Shown in pieces: positions 5,913 to 15,031 of a stretch of 16,394 nt of DNA. The DNA is from Bacillota bacterium (GTDB taxonomy: Bacteria > Bacillota > Clostridia > UBA1381), in the NCBI GenBank assembly GCA_021203665.1, contig JAJQAT010000108.1, positions 1 through 16,394 on the forward strand. The letters run 5' to 3'. Every line of letters starts with the position of its first letter. Position 1 is the first letter of the stretch. Made by a program: the position numbers and the translations under genes. The notes beneath the pieces were generated by a model, which saw only the letters and a program-made list of their open reading frames with translations, did not search any database and was not told where the DNA came from.

Positions 5913-8900
5913 ATGGTGCATGAAGTAGAGGCAGGAAAAAATGTGCGTCTGAGCTATTCAAAAATCAAAGAGGTTTTGGATATGCCCAATCTTATCGAGG
6001 TGCAGAAAAACTCCTACAAATGGTTCCTTGAGGAGGGTCTTAAGGAGATATTTCATGATATTTCCCCTATAACCGACCACGCAGGAAAGCTCGCGCTGGA
6101 ATTTTTCGATTACAGACTTGACTACAATTCAAAGTACACCGTTGAGGAATGTAAGGAGAGAGACGCGAAGTACGCCGCTCCTCTTAAGGTGAACGTGAGA
6201 CTTATCAACACCGAAACGGGCGAAATCAAGGAACAGGAAATATTCATGGGTGATTTCCCGCTTATGACGGAGCAGGGAACATTCATCATAAACGGCGCCG
6301 AGCGCGTTATTGTCAGCCAGCTTATCCGTTCTCCGGGCATATATTACGAGTTTGAGAGAGACAAGACAGGTAAGCCGCTTTATAAATCCACGGTTATCCC
6401 CTACAGAGGCGCGTGGCTTGAATATGAAACGGATTCAAACGACGTTTTCTCGGTAAGAATAGAAAGAACCAGAAAGCTTCCCGTAACGGTTCTTTTAAGA
6501 GCGATGGGACTCGGTACAAACGCCGAAATAACGGAATTGTTCGGCGAGGATATAAGACTTCTTGCAACCTTTGAAAAGGATACCACCGAATCGAGAGAAG
6601 AGGGACTTCTTGAAATATATAAAAGACTTCGCCCCGGCGAGCCTTTGAACGTGGAAAACGCCGAATCTCTTATTATGAATATGTTCTTCGACCCTAAGCG
6701 TTATGACCTTGCGAAGGTCGGAAGATATAAATTCAACAAAAAGCTCGGTTTGGCTTCGAGAATAAAGGGCAAAACGCTTGCAGAGGCGGCGGTTGACCCG
6801 AGAACAGGCGAGATTATCGCCGACGCGGGCGACGCTCTTTCGGCGGAGCTGGCGGAAAAAATCGAAAGAAGCGGCTTAAATAAGGTCGAGCTCCTTGTTG
6901 AGGGAAAACAGGTCAGAGTATTCTCCAATAATATGGTATACCTTGACGAGTATGTTGACTGCGATTTAAGCGATTTCCCCGTTGAAAAGGTAAGGAAATC
7001 CGTCATTGAAGAGGTCCTTGAAAATATGGAGGAGGGCGCCGATATAAAGGAAGTGCTTTGGGCGCATATCGACGAGCTTTCACCCAAGCATATTTTGATT
7101 GACGATATGTTCGCGTCGGTAAACTATTGCTTAAACCTCGCGGACGGCATCGGAAATATAGACGATATAGACCACCTCGGAAACAGAAGACTTCGCTGTG
7201 TCGGCGAGCTTTTGCAGAATCAGTTCAGAATCGGTCTCGCGCGTATGGAAAGAACCGTGCGCGAAAGAATGTCCACGCAGGAGCTTGAAATAATCACGCC
7301 TACATCGCTTATAAATATAAGACCCATAATCGCGGCTATAAATGAATTTTTCGGCTCATCGCAGCTTTCACAGTTCATGGACCAGCCCAATCCCCTTGCG
7401 GAGGTTCGTCATAAGAGAAGAATTTCGGCGTTGGGTCCCGGCGGTCTTTCAAGAGAAAGAGCCGGATTTGAGGTGCGCGACGTTCACTATTCGCACTACG
7501 GCAGAATGTGTCCTATAGAGACACCGGAAGGTCCTAACATCGGTCTTATCACATCGCTCGCGACATTCGCGAGAATTAACCAGTACGGCTTTATCGAGGC
7601 TCCGTACAGACGAGTTGACAAGGCAACGGGCTGCGTTACCGATGAAATCAGATATATGACCGCCGACGAGGAGGATAATTACGTTGTCGCACAGGCAAAC
7701 GAGCCTCTTGACGAAAACGGACGTTTCCTTGACAGAAAGGTTTCGGCGCGTTTCCGTGATGAAATAGTCGAGTTCCCGAGCGACAGAGTAGATTACATGG
7801 ACGTGTCGCCGAGACAGCTTGTATCGGTTGTTACGGCTTGTATTCCGTTCCTTGAAAACGACGACGCAAACAGAGCTCTTATGGGTTCAAATATGCAGTG
7901 CCAGGCGGTTCCGCTTTTGACCACCGATTCGCCGATTGTCGGCACCGGTATCGAGCATAAGATTGCGAAGGACAGCGGCAGCGCCGTTCTTGCAAAGGAG
8001 GACGGTGTGGTTGAAAAGGTCGCATCCGACCTTATAGTAATCAAGGGCGACAGCGGAATAAAGCACACCCATAAGCTTATAAAATTCGCGCGCTCAAACC
8101 AGAGCTGCTGCATTAACCAAAGACCCATTGTTGTAGAGGGTGAAAGAGTTAAGAGAAACGATATAATCGCGGACGGCCCCGCTATGGATAACGGCGAGCT
8201 TGCTCTCGGTAAGAATATCCTTATCGGATTTATGACCTGGGAGGGATATAACTATGAGGACGCCGTTCTTATCAGCGAGGAGCTTGTTAAAAACGACGTG
8301 TTCTCATCAATCCATATGGAGGAATACGAATGTGAGGCGCGCGACACGAAGCTCGGTCCCGAGGAGATAACAAGGGATATTCCGAACGTTTCCGACGACG
8401 CGTTAAAGGACCTTGACGAGCAGGGCATAATCAGAGTCGGCGCGGAGGTTCACGCGGGAGATATTCTTGTCGGAAAGGTTATGCCAAAGGGCGAAACGGA
8501 GCTTACCGCGGAGGAAAGACTTCTCCGCGCGATATTCGGCGAAAAGGCGAGAGAGGTAAGAGACACCTCGCTCCGCGTTCCGCACGGCGAGCAGGGTATT
8601 ATTATAGATGTTCATAAATTCACAAGAGAAAACGGCGGCGACGAGCTTTCGCCGGGCGTAAATGAGGTTGTGCGCTGCATAATCGCTCAAAAGAGAAAAA
8701 TCTCCGTCGGCGATAAGATGGCGGGACGTCACGGTAATAAGGGTGTCGTTTCGAGAGTGCTGCCGCAGGAGGATATGCCGTTCCTTGAGGACGGTACGCC
8801 GCTTCAGATTGTGCTTAACCCGTTGGGCGTTCCCTCGCGTATGAATATCGGACAGGTTCTTGAAATGCACCTCGGCTACGCGTACAGATGCCTCAGCCTA

Positions 8901-9722
8901 AAGACGCGCGAGGAGCTTGAAAACACAATAATAGACGAAAACTTTAAGAAAAATATTCTGAGCGCAAAGGACAAGGTAAGAGAGGGAAGAAGCATCAAGC
9001 TTGCCACTCCCGTATTTGACGGCGCACAGGACGAGGATCTAAAGCTTGCGTTCAAGGAGGCGGGTTTAAGACCCGACTTCAAATCCGTCGTATATGACGG
9101 ACGCACGGGCGAAAGGTTTGACAACCCCGTTACCGTGGGCGTCATGTATTACCTGAAGCTGTGTCACCTTGTTGACGATAAAATCCACGCTCGTTCAACC
9201 GGTCCGTACTCACTTGTCACACAGCAGCCTTTGGGCGGTAAGGCTCAATTCGGCGGACAGCGTTTCGGTGAAATGGAGGTTTGGGCTCTTGAGGCTTACG
9301 GCGCGGCGTATACATTGCAGGAAATATTAACCGTAAAGTCGGATGATATAGTAGGACGTGTAAAAACCTATGAAGCTATTGTAAAGGGAGAAAATATTCC
9401 GAAATCAGGTGTGCCGGAGGCGTTCAAGGTTCTTGTTAAGGAGCTTCAGTCGCTTGCTTTGGATGTCAGAATCCTTAACCATAATATGGAGGAAATCGAC
9501 ATTGACGCATCGTTTGACGATGACGATGAGGGTGTTGTAAGTGAGGATTTGATACAGACCATGGAGGACAAGGACGGAGTTACAAATACTCTTGAAGAGG
9601 ATGAGCTTGATGACGCGAATATGGTTTTAGAGGATGAGTTTGACGATGATGACAGTGATTTCGGCGGCGAGAGCGATGGCGAATATGAAGAGGAATCATT
9701 CGACGATGACGATGAATTTTAA
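5913..9722 (+). CDS. rpoB: DNA-directed RNA polymerase subunit beta
   Basis: Encodes the beta subunit, forming one side of the RNA polymerase cleft and part of the catalytic centre. Diagnostic segments in order are 'INGAERVIVSQLIRSPGIYYE', the rifampicin-pocket segment 'GSSQLSQFMDQPNPLAEV' (about 481-498), 'GPGGLSRERAGFEVRDVH', 'RMCPIETPEGPNIGLI', 'GEKAREVRDTSLRVPHGE', 'KISVGDKMAGRHGNKG' and the C-terminal 'GGKAQFGGQRFGEMEVWALE'. The length of 1269 residues is normal for Bacillota. Two pocket positions are unusual: Pro492 (E. coli Asn518) and Arg499 (E. coli Thr525). The last 75 or so residues form a strongly acidic tail rich in Asp and Glu that ends in 'DDDDEF'. The start is fixed by GAGGTGAT at 5897-5904. 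rpoC follows after 44 bases with no terminator between, so the two are co-transcribed. The ribosomal genes rplJ-rplL, usually just upstream, are absent. Confidence 0.99.
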   Translation: MVHEVEAGKNVRLSYSKIKEVLDMPNLIEVQKNSYKWFLEEGLKEIFHDISPITDHAGKLALEFFDYRLDYNSKYTVEECKERDAKYAAPLKVNVRLINTETGEIKEQEIFMGDFPLMTEQGTFIINGAERVIVSQLIRSPGIYYEFERDKTGKPLYKSTVIPYRGAWLEYETDSNDVFSVRIERTRKLPVTVLLRAMGLGTNAEITELFGEDIRLLATFEKDTTESREEGLLEIYKRLRPGEPLNVENAESLIMNMFFDPKRYDLAKVGRYKFNKKLGLASRIKGKTLAEAAVDPRTGEIIADAGDALSAELAEKIERSGLNKVELLVEGKQVRVFSNNMVYLDEYVDCDLSDFPVEKVRKSVIEEVLENMEEGADIKEVLWAHIDELSPKHILIDDMFASVNYCLNLADGIGNIDDIDHLGNRRLRCVGELLQNQFRIGLARMERTVRERMSTQELEIITPTSLINIRPIIAAINEFFGSSQLSQFMDQPNPLAEVRHKRRISALGPGGLSRERAGFEVRDVHYSHYGRMCPIETPEGPNIGLITSLATFARINQYGFIEAPYRRVDKATGCVTDEIRYMTADEEDNYVVAQANEPLDENGRFLDRKVSARFRDEIVEFPSDRVDYMDVSPRQLVSVVTACIPFLENDDANRALMGSNMQCQAVPLLTTDSPIVGTGIEHKIAKDSGSAVLAKEDGVVEKVASDLIVIKGDSGIKHTHKLIKFARSNQSCCINQRPIVVEGERVKRNDIIADGPAMDNGELALGKNILIGFMTWEGYNYEDAVLISEELVKNDVFSSIHMEEYECEARDTKLGPEEITRDIPNVSDDALKDLDEQGIIRVGAEVHAGDILVGKVMPKGETELTAEERLLRAIFGEKAREVRDTSLRVPHGEQGIIIDVHKFTRENGGDELSPGVNEVVRCIIAQKRKISVGDKMAGRHGNKGVVSRVLPQEDMPFLEDGTPLQIVLNPLGVPSRMNIGQVLEMHLGYAYRCLSLKTREELENTIIDENFKKNILSAKDKVREGRSIKLATPVFDGAQDEDLKLAFKEAGLRPDFKSVVYDGRTGERFDNPVTVGVMYYLKLCHLVDDKIHARSTGPYSLVTQQPLGGKAQFGGQRFGEMEVWALEAYGAAYTLQEILTVKSDDIVGRVKTYEAIVKGENIPKSGVPEAFKVLVKELQSLALDVRILNHNMEEIDIDASFDDDDEGVVSEDLIQTMEDKDGVTNTLEEDELDDANMVLEDEFDDDDSDFGGESDGEYEEESFDDDDEF

Positions 9723-9766
9723 TCACTGCGTGTGAATTATTGTGTGAAAATAATGGAGGTTTTTAA

Positions 9767-12700
9767 ATGTTAGAATTTAACAGCTTTGAAGCAATAAAAA
9801 TAAGCTTGGCTTCTCCCGAAACAATATTGAGTTGGTCACACGGTGAAGTTACAAAGCCCGAAACCATAAATTACCGTACTCTTAAGCCGGAAAAGGACGG
9901 ATTGTATTGTGAAAAGATTTTCGGTCCCACAAAGGACTGGGAATGTCACTGCGGTAAATATAAGAAAATAAGATATAAGGGCAAGGTCTGCGAGCGCTGC
10001 GGCGTTGAGGTAACCAAGGCAAAGGTAAGACGCGAGAGAATGGGACATATCGCCCTTGCCACGCCCGTTTCGCATATATGGTATTTCAAGGGAGTGCCGT
10101 CGTCGATGGGACTTATGATAGACATTTCCCCCAGACAGCTTGAAAAGGTGCTTTATTTCGCCGCGTATATAGTAACGGAGCCGGGCGGCACAGGACTTAT
10201 GCAAAATCAGATTTTGTCCGAGACGGAATACCGCGAGGCTTATGAAAAGTACGGCGACAAGTTTAAGGCGGAAATGGGCGCGGAGGCTATAAAAACTCTG
10301 CTTGAAAAAATCGACCTTGAACAGCTCAGCAGCGAGCTTAAGGAGGAGCTTGAATCGGCTCAGGGACAGAAAAAAGCGAGAATTATAAAAAGACTTGAAA
10401 TAGTTGAGGCGTTCAGACTTTCCGGAAACCGTCCGGAATGGATGATACTGACCGTGGTACCGGTAATTCCGCCGGATTTGCGTCCTATGGTTCAGCTTGA
10501 CGGCGGACGCTTCGCCACAAGCGACCTTAACGACCTTTACAGACGAGTTATAAACAGAAACAACCGTTTAAAGAGACTTCTTGAATTGGGCGCGCCCGAT
10601 ATTATTATCAGAAACGAAAAGCGTATGCTCCAGGAGGCTGTTGACGCGCTTATAAATAACGGCCGCCGCGGCAGAACCGTTACCGGTCCCGGCAACAGAG
10701 CGCTGAAGTCGCTTTCCGATATGCTTAAGGGTAAGCAGGGACGCTTCCGTCAGAATCTTTTGGGTAAGCGTGTTGACTATTCGGGCCGTAGTGTTATCGT
10801 TGTAGGTCCGGAAATGAAGATTTATCAGTGCGGCTTGCCGAAGGAAATGGCAATCGAGCTGTTTAAGCCGTTTGTAATGAAGGAGCTTGTTTCAAGAGGA
10901 CTTGCTCATAATATAAAGAGCGCGAAGAGAATGGTGGAAAGAACCAAGCCGGAGGTTTGGGACGTTCTTGAGGACGTTATCAAGGAGCATCCCGTTCTTT
11001 TGAACCGCGCGCCTACACTTCACAGATTGGGTATTCAGGCGTTCGAGCCGAGATTGGTTGACGGCCACGCGCTTAAGCTGCACCCGCTTGTTTGTACGGC
11101 ATATAACGCCGACTTCGACGGCGACCAGATGGCTGTCCACGTACCGCTGTCGCCCGAGGCGCAGGCGGAGGCGAGATTCCTTATGCTGTCGGCAAACAAT
11201 TTGCTTAAGCCGCAGGACGGACATCCGGTAACCGTTCCCACACAGGATATGATTTTGGGTTCCTATTATCTGACTCTTGTGAAGGAGCATTATGACAGAA
11301 TCATTGACTCTATTTTGAATGACGATATGAAAATAGAGGTCTTGAAGGACAGACTGTCGGCTATGGAGCAGGAGGATAACCTTGTTATATATGACGAGGC
11401 GGCTCCGATAAAGAGCTTTACGGATATAAAGGAAGCCCTGAGATATGTAAGAGAGCTTCCGGAGGTCGCGATGAACGAAACGGAAATTCGCGCGAATCCG
11501 ATAACTGTTGTTCTTGAAAGCAGGTCAATAGAAATTTCTCTTAAAAAGCTGATAAGCGAGATAAAGGAGCTTGTAATCAAGAAATATACCTCGTTTGACG
11601 AGGCTCTTCTCGCGTATGACAATAACGAGGCTACTCTTCACGAGAGAATACTTGTCGAGGTAACAAAGGAAATTGACGGCGCGGTTAAGTCTAAGATGAT
11701 AGGCACCACCGTCGGAAGAATTATTTTCAATAATAATATTCCGCAGAATATCGGTTATGTTGACAGGTCAAATCCGGAGAACGCCTTTGACCTTGAGGTT
11801 GATTTCATAGTCGGAAAGAAGCAGCTTGAAAAGATAATTGACAGATGTATAAGGGTTTGCGGTACCTCCGAAACCGCCGAGGTGATTGATAAAATCAAAG
11901 CCACAGGCTACAAGTATTCCACAAAGGGCGCTATAACGGTTGCCGTTTCGGATATCGAGGTTCCCGAAAAGAAAAAGCCGATACTTGACGCGGCTGAAAA
12001 AGAGGTCGAGGGCATCATGCAGATGTACCAGGCGGGTCTTTTGACAAACGAGGAGCGTTATCAGCAGACAATCAAGATATGGGCGAAGGCGTCCTCGGAC
12101 GTTACCGACGCGATGATGGAGCATTTGGGTGAATTTAACCCGATATTCATGATGGCTGATTCGGGCGCTCGAGGCAGTGTCAACCAGATTCGTCAGCTTG
12201 CCGCGATGCGCGGACTTATGGCGGATACGCAGGGAAGAACGGTTGAAATTCCTATCCGCGCGAACTTCCGTGAGGGACTTAACGTGCTTGAGTACTTCAT
12301 TTCCTCGCACGGCGCGCGTAAGGGTCTTACCGATACCGCGCTGAGAACAGCCGACTCGGGTTATCTTACGCGCCGTCTTGTAGACGTATCGCAGGATATT
12401 ATCGTTCGCGAGATAGACTGCGGCACCGACGAGGGCGAATGGGTAACGGAGATTACCGACGGCAAGGAGAGCATAGAGCCGCTGTATGACCGTATTGTGG
12501 GACGTACAGCTATGGAGGATGTTCTTCATCCGGAAATGGGAGAGGTTCTCGCGAAGGGCGGAGAGCTTATTTCCGACATCCAGGCAACGAATATTATAAA
12601 CGCGGGCATAACAAAGGTATATATCAGAAGCGTGCTTACCTGTAAGTCAAAGATAGGCGTGTGCGCCAAGTGCTACGGCACAAACCTTGCCACGGGCGAG

Positions 12701-13570
12701 CTTGTAAACGTCGGCGAGGCGGTCGGCATAATCGCGGCTCAGTCAATCGGCGAGCCGGGCACACAGCTTACAATGCGTACCTTCCACGCGGGCGGCGTTG
12801 CGTCGGGCAGCGATATTACCCAGGGTCTTCCCCGTGTAGAGGAGCTTTTCGAGGCGAGACGTCCTAAGGGTCTTGCGATAATTTCCGAAATAGGCGGAAC
12901 AATAACGGTAAGCGAGTCAAAGCGCAAGAGAGAGGTTACCGTTGCCAACGACGAAACCGGCGAGGCTAAAACATATACAATTCCTTACGGCTCAAGCATT
13001 AAGGTGCATGACGGCGACGTTATCGAGGCGGGCGACGAGCTGACTATGGGAAGCGTCAACCCCAACGATATTCTTCATATCAAGGGTCCCCACGCCGTAC
13101 AGGTTTATATCGCGCGCGAGGTTCAGAGAACATACCGTATGCAGGGCGTTGACATTAACGATAAGCACGTCGAGGTTATAACGCGTCAGATGCTGCGTAA
13201 GGTAAGAGTTGAGGAGGCGGGAGAAACCGACCTTCTGATAGGCTCGCTTGTTGATAAGTTTGAATTTGAAGAGGCGAATAAGAGAGTAGAGGAAAAGGGC
13301 GGCACGGAATTTGCCACGGCATCACCGGTGCTTCTCGGTATCACAAAGGCGTCGCTCGCGACGGATTCATGGCTCTCGGCGGCATCGTTCCAGGAAACCA
13401 CAAAGGTTCTTACGGACGCGGCTATAAAGAGCAAGGTTGACCCTCTTCTCGGAATCAAGGAAAACGTTATTATCGGTAAGCTGATTCCCGCCGGCACGGG
13501 CATGAGTATGTATAAGGATATTAATATTACCATAGACGGTGAGGAAATCGACAGCGATAAGATTGAATAG
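9767..13570 (+). CDS. rpoC: DNA-directed RNA polymerase subunit beta'
   Basis: Encodes beta', carrying the active-site magnesium loop 'NADFDGDQM' with Asp449, Asp451 and Asp453. The N-terminal zinc site is Cys60, Cys62, Cys75 and Cys78; the second zinc site is Cys885, Cys959, Cys966 and Cys969. Also visible are 'LLNRAPTLHRLGIQAFEP', the bridge helix around 'GARKGLTDTALRTADSGYL', and the trigger-loop region 'AAQSIGEPGTQLTMRTFHAG' followed by 'GVASGSDITQGLPRVEELFE'. At 1267 residues it is of usual Bacillota size without large lineage insertions. The start follows GGAGG (9755-9759) by 7 bases. It is the second and last gene of the rpoBC unit, ended by a strong hairpin terminator 9 bases after the stop. 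All catalytic and metal-binding residues are intact. Confidence 0.99.
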   Translation: MLEFNSFEAIKISLASPETILSWSHGEVTKPETINYRTLKPEKDGLYCEKIFGPTKDWECHCGKYKKIRYKGKVCERCGVEVTKAKVRRERMGHIALATPVSHIWYFKGVPSSMGLMIDISPRQLEKVLYFAAYIVTEPGGTGLMQNQILSETEYREAYEKYGDKFKAEMGAEAIKTLLEKIDLEQLSSELKEELESAQGQKKARIIKRLEIVEAFRLSGNRPEWMILTVVPVIPPDLRPMVQLDGGRFATSDLNDLYRRVINRNNRLKRLLELGAPDIIIRNEKRMLQEAVDALINNGRRGRTVTGPGNRALKSLSDMLKGKQGRFRQNLLGKRVDYSGRSVIVVGPEMKIYQCGLPKEMAIELFKPFVMKELVSRGLAHNIKSAKRMVERTKPEVWDVLEDVIKEHPVLLNRAPTLHRLGIQAFEPRLVDGHALKLHPLVCTAYNADFDGDQMAVHVPLSPEAQAEARFLMLSANNLLKPQDGHPVTVPTQDMILGSYYLTLVKEHYDRIIDSILNDDMKIEVLKDRLSAMEQEDNLVIYDEAAPIKSFTDIKEALRYVRELPEVAMNETEIRANPITVVLESRSIEISLKKLISEIKELVIKKYTSFDEALLAYDNNEATLHERILVEVTKEIDGAVKSKMIGTTVGRIIFNNNIPQNIGYVDRSNPENAFDLEVDFIVGKKQLEKIIDRCIRVCGTSETAEVIDKIKATGYKYSTKGAITVAVSDIEVPEKKKPILDAAEKEVEGIMQMYQAGLLTNEERYQQTIKIWAKASSDVTDAMMEHLGEFNPIFMMADSGARGSVNQIRQLAAMRGLMADTQGRTVEIPIRANFREGLNVLEYFISSHGARKGLTDTALRTADSGYLTRRLVDVSQDIIVREIDCGTDEGEWVTEITDGKESIEPLYDRIVGRTAMEDVLHPEMGEVLAKGGELISDIQATNIINAGITKVYIRSVLTCKSKIGVCAKCYGTNLATGELVNVGEAVGIIAAQSIGEPGTQLTMRTFHAGGVASGSDITQGLPRVEELFEARRPKGLAIISEIGGTITVSESKRKREVTVANDETGEAKTYTIPYGSSIKVHDGDVIEAGDELTMGSVNPNDILHIKGPHAVQVYIAREVQRTYRMQGVDINDKHVEVITRQMLRKVRVEEAGETDLLIGSLVDKFEFEEANKRVEEKGGTEFATASPVLLGITKASLATDSWLSAASFQETTKVLTDAAIKSKVDPLLGIKENVIIGKLIPAGTGMSMYKDINITIDGEEIDSDKIE

Positions 13571-13579
13571 TTTTTTTGC

Positions 13580-13612
13580 AAAACCGCTATTAACTGTTTA
13601 ATAGCGGTTTTT
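13580..13612 (+). terminator. Intrinsic terminator of rpoBC
   Basis: A perfect 14-bp stem, AAAACCGCTATTAA (13580-13593) with TTAATAGCGGTTTT (13598-13611), closes a CTGT loop and runs into a U-tract. It begins 9 bases past the rpoC stop. A T-run (13571-13577) also precedes the hairpin. Confidence 0.92.
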
Positions 13613-13629
13613 GTATAAAATTTTAGTCA

Positions 13630-13658
13630 TTGACAAATAAATCCAATTAAAATATAAT
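13630..13658 (+). promoter_or_regulatory. Promoter of rho
   Basis: Perfect consensus TTGACA (13630-13635) is followed after 17 bases by perfect TATAAT (13653-13658). Transcription should start near 13665, giving a leader of only about 26 bases, with no room for the long leader through which rho is autoregulated in some bacteria. Confidence 0.85.
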
Positions 13659-13690
13659 ATAGATATAACCAAAAGAAAGAGAGCTAATGT

Positions 13691-14998
13691 ATGCAGGACG
13701 GAGTAAAACTTGAGCGAAAAACAAAAGAGGAATTAAAGCAAATAGCGCAGGGACTCGGTATTGAGAAAATATCGGCTTTGAGAAAGGATGAAATAATAGC
13801 CCTAATCCGCGAAAAGCGCGAGAGCATGGCAAAGGAGGAGCATCAAAGACCTCAGCCGAAAAAAAGAGAACGTCCGGCGGACGCCGTGGAGGTTTGCGGT
13901 GTGCTTGACGTAATGGCGGACGGATTCGGATTTTTGCGCGTCGAAAATTATATGTCGAGCAAAAACGATATTTATGTTTCACCCACGCAGATAAGGCGGT
14001 TCAGTCTTAAAACCGGCGACGAGATAGCCGGCGATTGCCGTCCGTCTCAGGACGAGGATAAGTATTCGCCGCTGCTGTTCGTAAAGACGATAAATTCCGA
14101 CCCGATAGACGTGGCGCTGAAGCGCAGACCGTTTGAGCGTCTCACGCCGATATATCCCAAGGAAAAGCTTTGCCTTGACACCGGCGACAGAGAAAAAAGC
14201 GCGGCGCGCCTTATTGATTTAATCGCGCCGATAGGCAAGGGACAAAGAGGTATGATAGTCGCTCCGCCAAAGGCGGGCAAAACAACGATTATAAAGCAAA
14301 TCGCACAGTCTGTTTCAAAAAATTATCCCGATATAAAATTAATAGTGCTGCTTATAGACGAGCGTCCGGAGGAGGTAACGGACATAAAGCACTCCATTGA
14401 CGGCGAGGTTATATATTCAACCTTTGACCAGATGCCGGAGAACCATTGCAAGGTCGCGGAAATGGTGCTGGAAAGAGCGTCAAGGCTTGTCGAGCAGAAA
14501 AAGGACGTTGTGATACTTCTCGATTCGATTACGCGCCTTGCCAGAGCGTATAATCTGACGGTCGCTCCGACGGGCAGAACTCTTTCCGGCGGACTTGACC
14601 CGGACGCGCTTTTTAAGCCGAAAAAGTTTTTCGGCGCGGCGCGCAATATAGAGGAGGGCGGAAGCCTTACCATACTTGCCACGGCGCTTGTGGAAACAGG
14701 CAGCCGTATGGACGATGTTATATTTGAGGAATTTAAGGGTACGGGCAATATGGAGCTGAAGCTCGACAGGCTTTTGCAGGAAAAGAGGGTTTTCCCCGCC
14801 ATAGATATTTTGAAGTCCGGCACGCGCCGCGAGGAGGATTTGCTGACTCGCCGCGAGCTTGAGGCAAACTGGATTATAAGACGCGAGATGAGTAAAAATT
14901 CAAGCTCCGAGGCTGTTTCGAGATTCCTGCAATATCTGCGCTCCACAAGGAATAACGCGGATTTTGTGGATTTGATGATTAAAAATTACGGAAAATAA
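13691..14998 (+). CDS. rho: Transcription termination factor Rho
   Basis: Encodes the hexameric RNA-dependent ATPase that releases RNA polymerase at Rho-dependent sites. The order of domains is a Rho N-terminal helical domain (about 8-45, 'TKEELKQIAQGLGIEKIS...LRKDEIIALIREKR'), a short basic linker (about 50-65), a cold-shock-like RNA-binding domain (about 66-140, 'GFGFLRVENYMSSKNDIYVSPTQIRRF') and a RecA-like ATPase (about 150-420). Walker A is 'APPKAGKTT' with Lys197; Walker B ends at Asp278 in 'VVILLDSITRLARAYN'. 'LLIDERPEEVTDI' and 'LSGGLDPDAL' are conserved Rho segments. It has 435 residues and lacks the long disordered insertion seen in some clostridial and actinobacterial Rho proteins. 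The ATG at 13691 has a weak purine-rich ribosome site (13673-13683). It lies directly downstream of rpoBC but has its own promoter. Confidence 0.98.
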   Translation: MQDGVKLERKTKEELKQIAQGLGIEKISALRKDEIIALIREKRESMAKEEHQRPQPKKRERPADAVEVCGVLDVMADGFGFLRVENYMSSKNDIYVSPTQIRRFSLKTGDEIAGDCRPSQDEDKYSPLLFVKTINSDPIDVALKRRPFERLTPIYPKEKLCLDTGDREKSAARLIDLIAPIGKGQRGMIVAPPKAGKTTIIKQIAQSVSKNYPDIKLIVLLIDERPEEVTDIKHSIDGEVIYSTFDQMPENHCKVAEMVLERASRLVEQKKDVVILLDSITRLARAYNLTVAPTGRTLSGGLDPDALFKPKKFFGAARNIEEGGSLTILATALVETGSRMDDVIFEEFKGTGNMELKLDRLLQEKRVFPAIDILKSGTRREEDLLTRRELEANWIIRREMSKNSSSEAVSRFLQYLRSTRNNADFVDLMIKNYGK

Positions 14999-15005
14999 AA
15001 ATTTA

Positions 15006-15031
15006 AGGCTGCCGGTCGGCAGCCTGTTTTT
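15006..15031. terminator. Shared terminator between convergent rho and folE
   Basis: AGGCTGCC (15006-15013) pairs with GGCAGCCT (15018-15025) around GGTC. On the plus strand it is followed by G and TTTTT (15027-15031), a good intrinsic terminator for rho starting 8 bases after its stop. On the minus strand the hairpin starts 4 bases after the folE stop and is followed by TAAATTTTTATTTT, a usable but weaker U-rich tail. The rho U-tract overlaps the folE stop codon. Confidence 0.85.

Noticed and set aside
11768..12529. A 253-codon open frame on the minus strand inside rpoC
   Set aside because: It is the antisense shadow of highly conserved rpoC sequence; its composition is not protein-like and it has no sensible start site.
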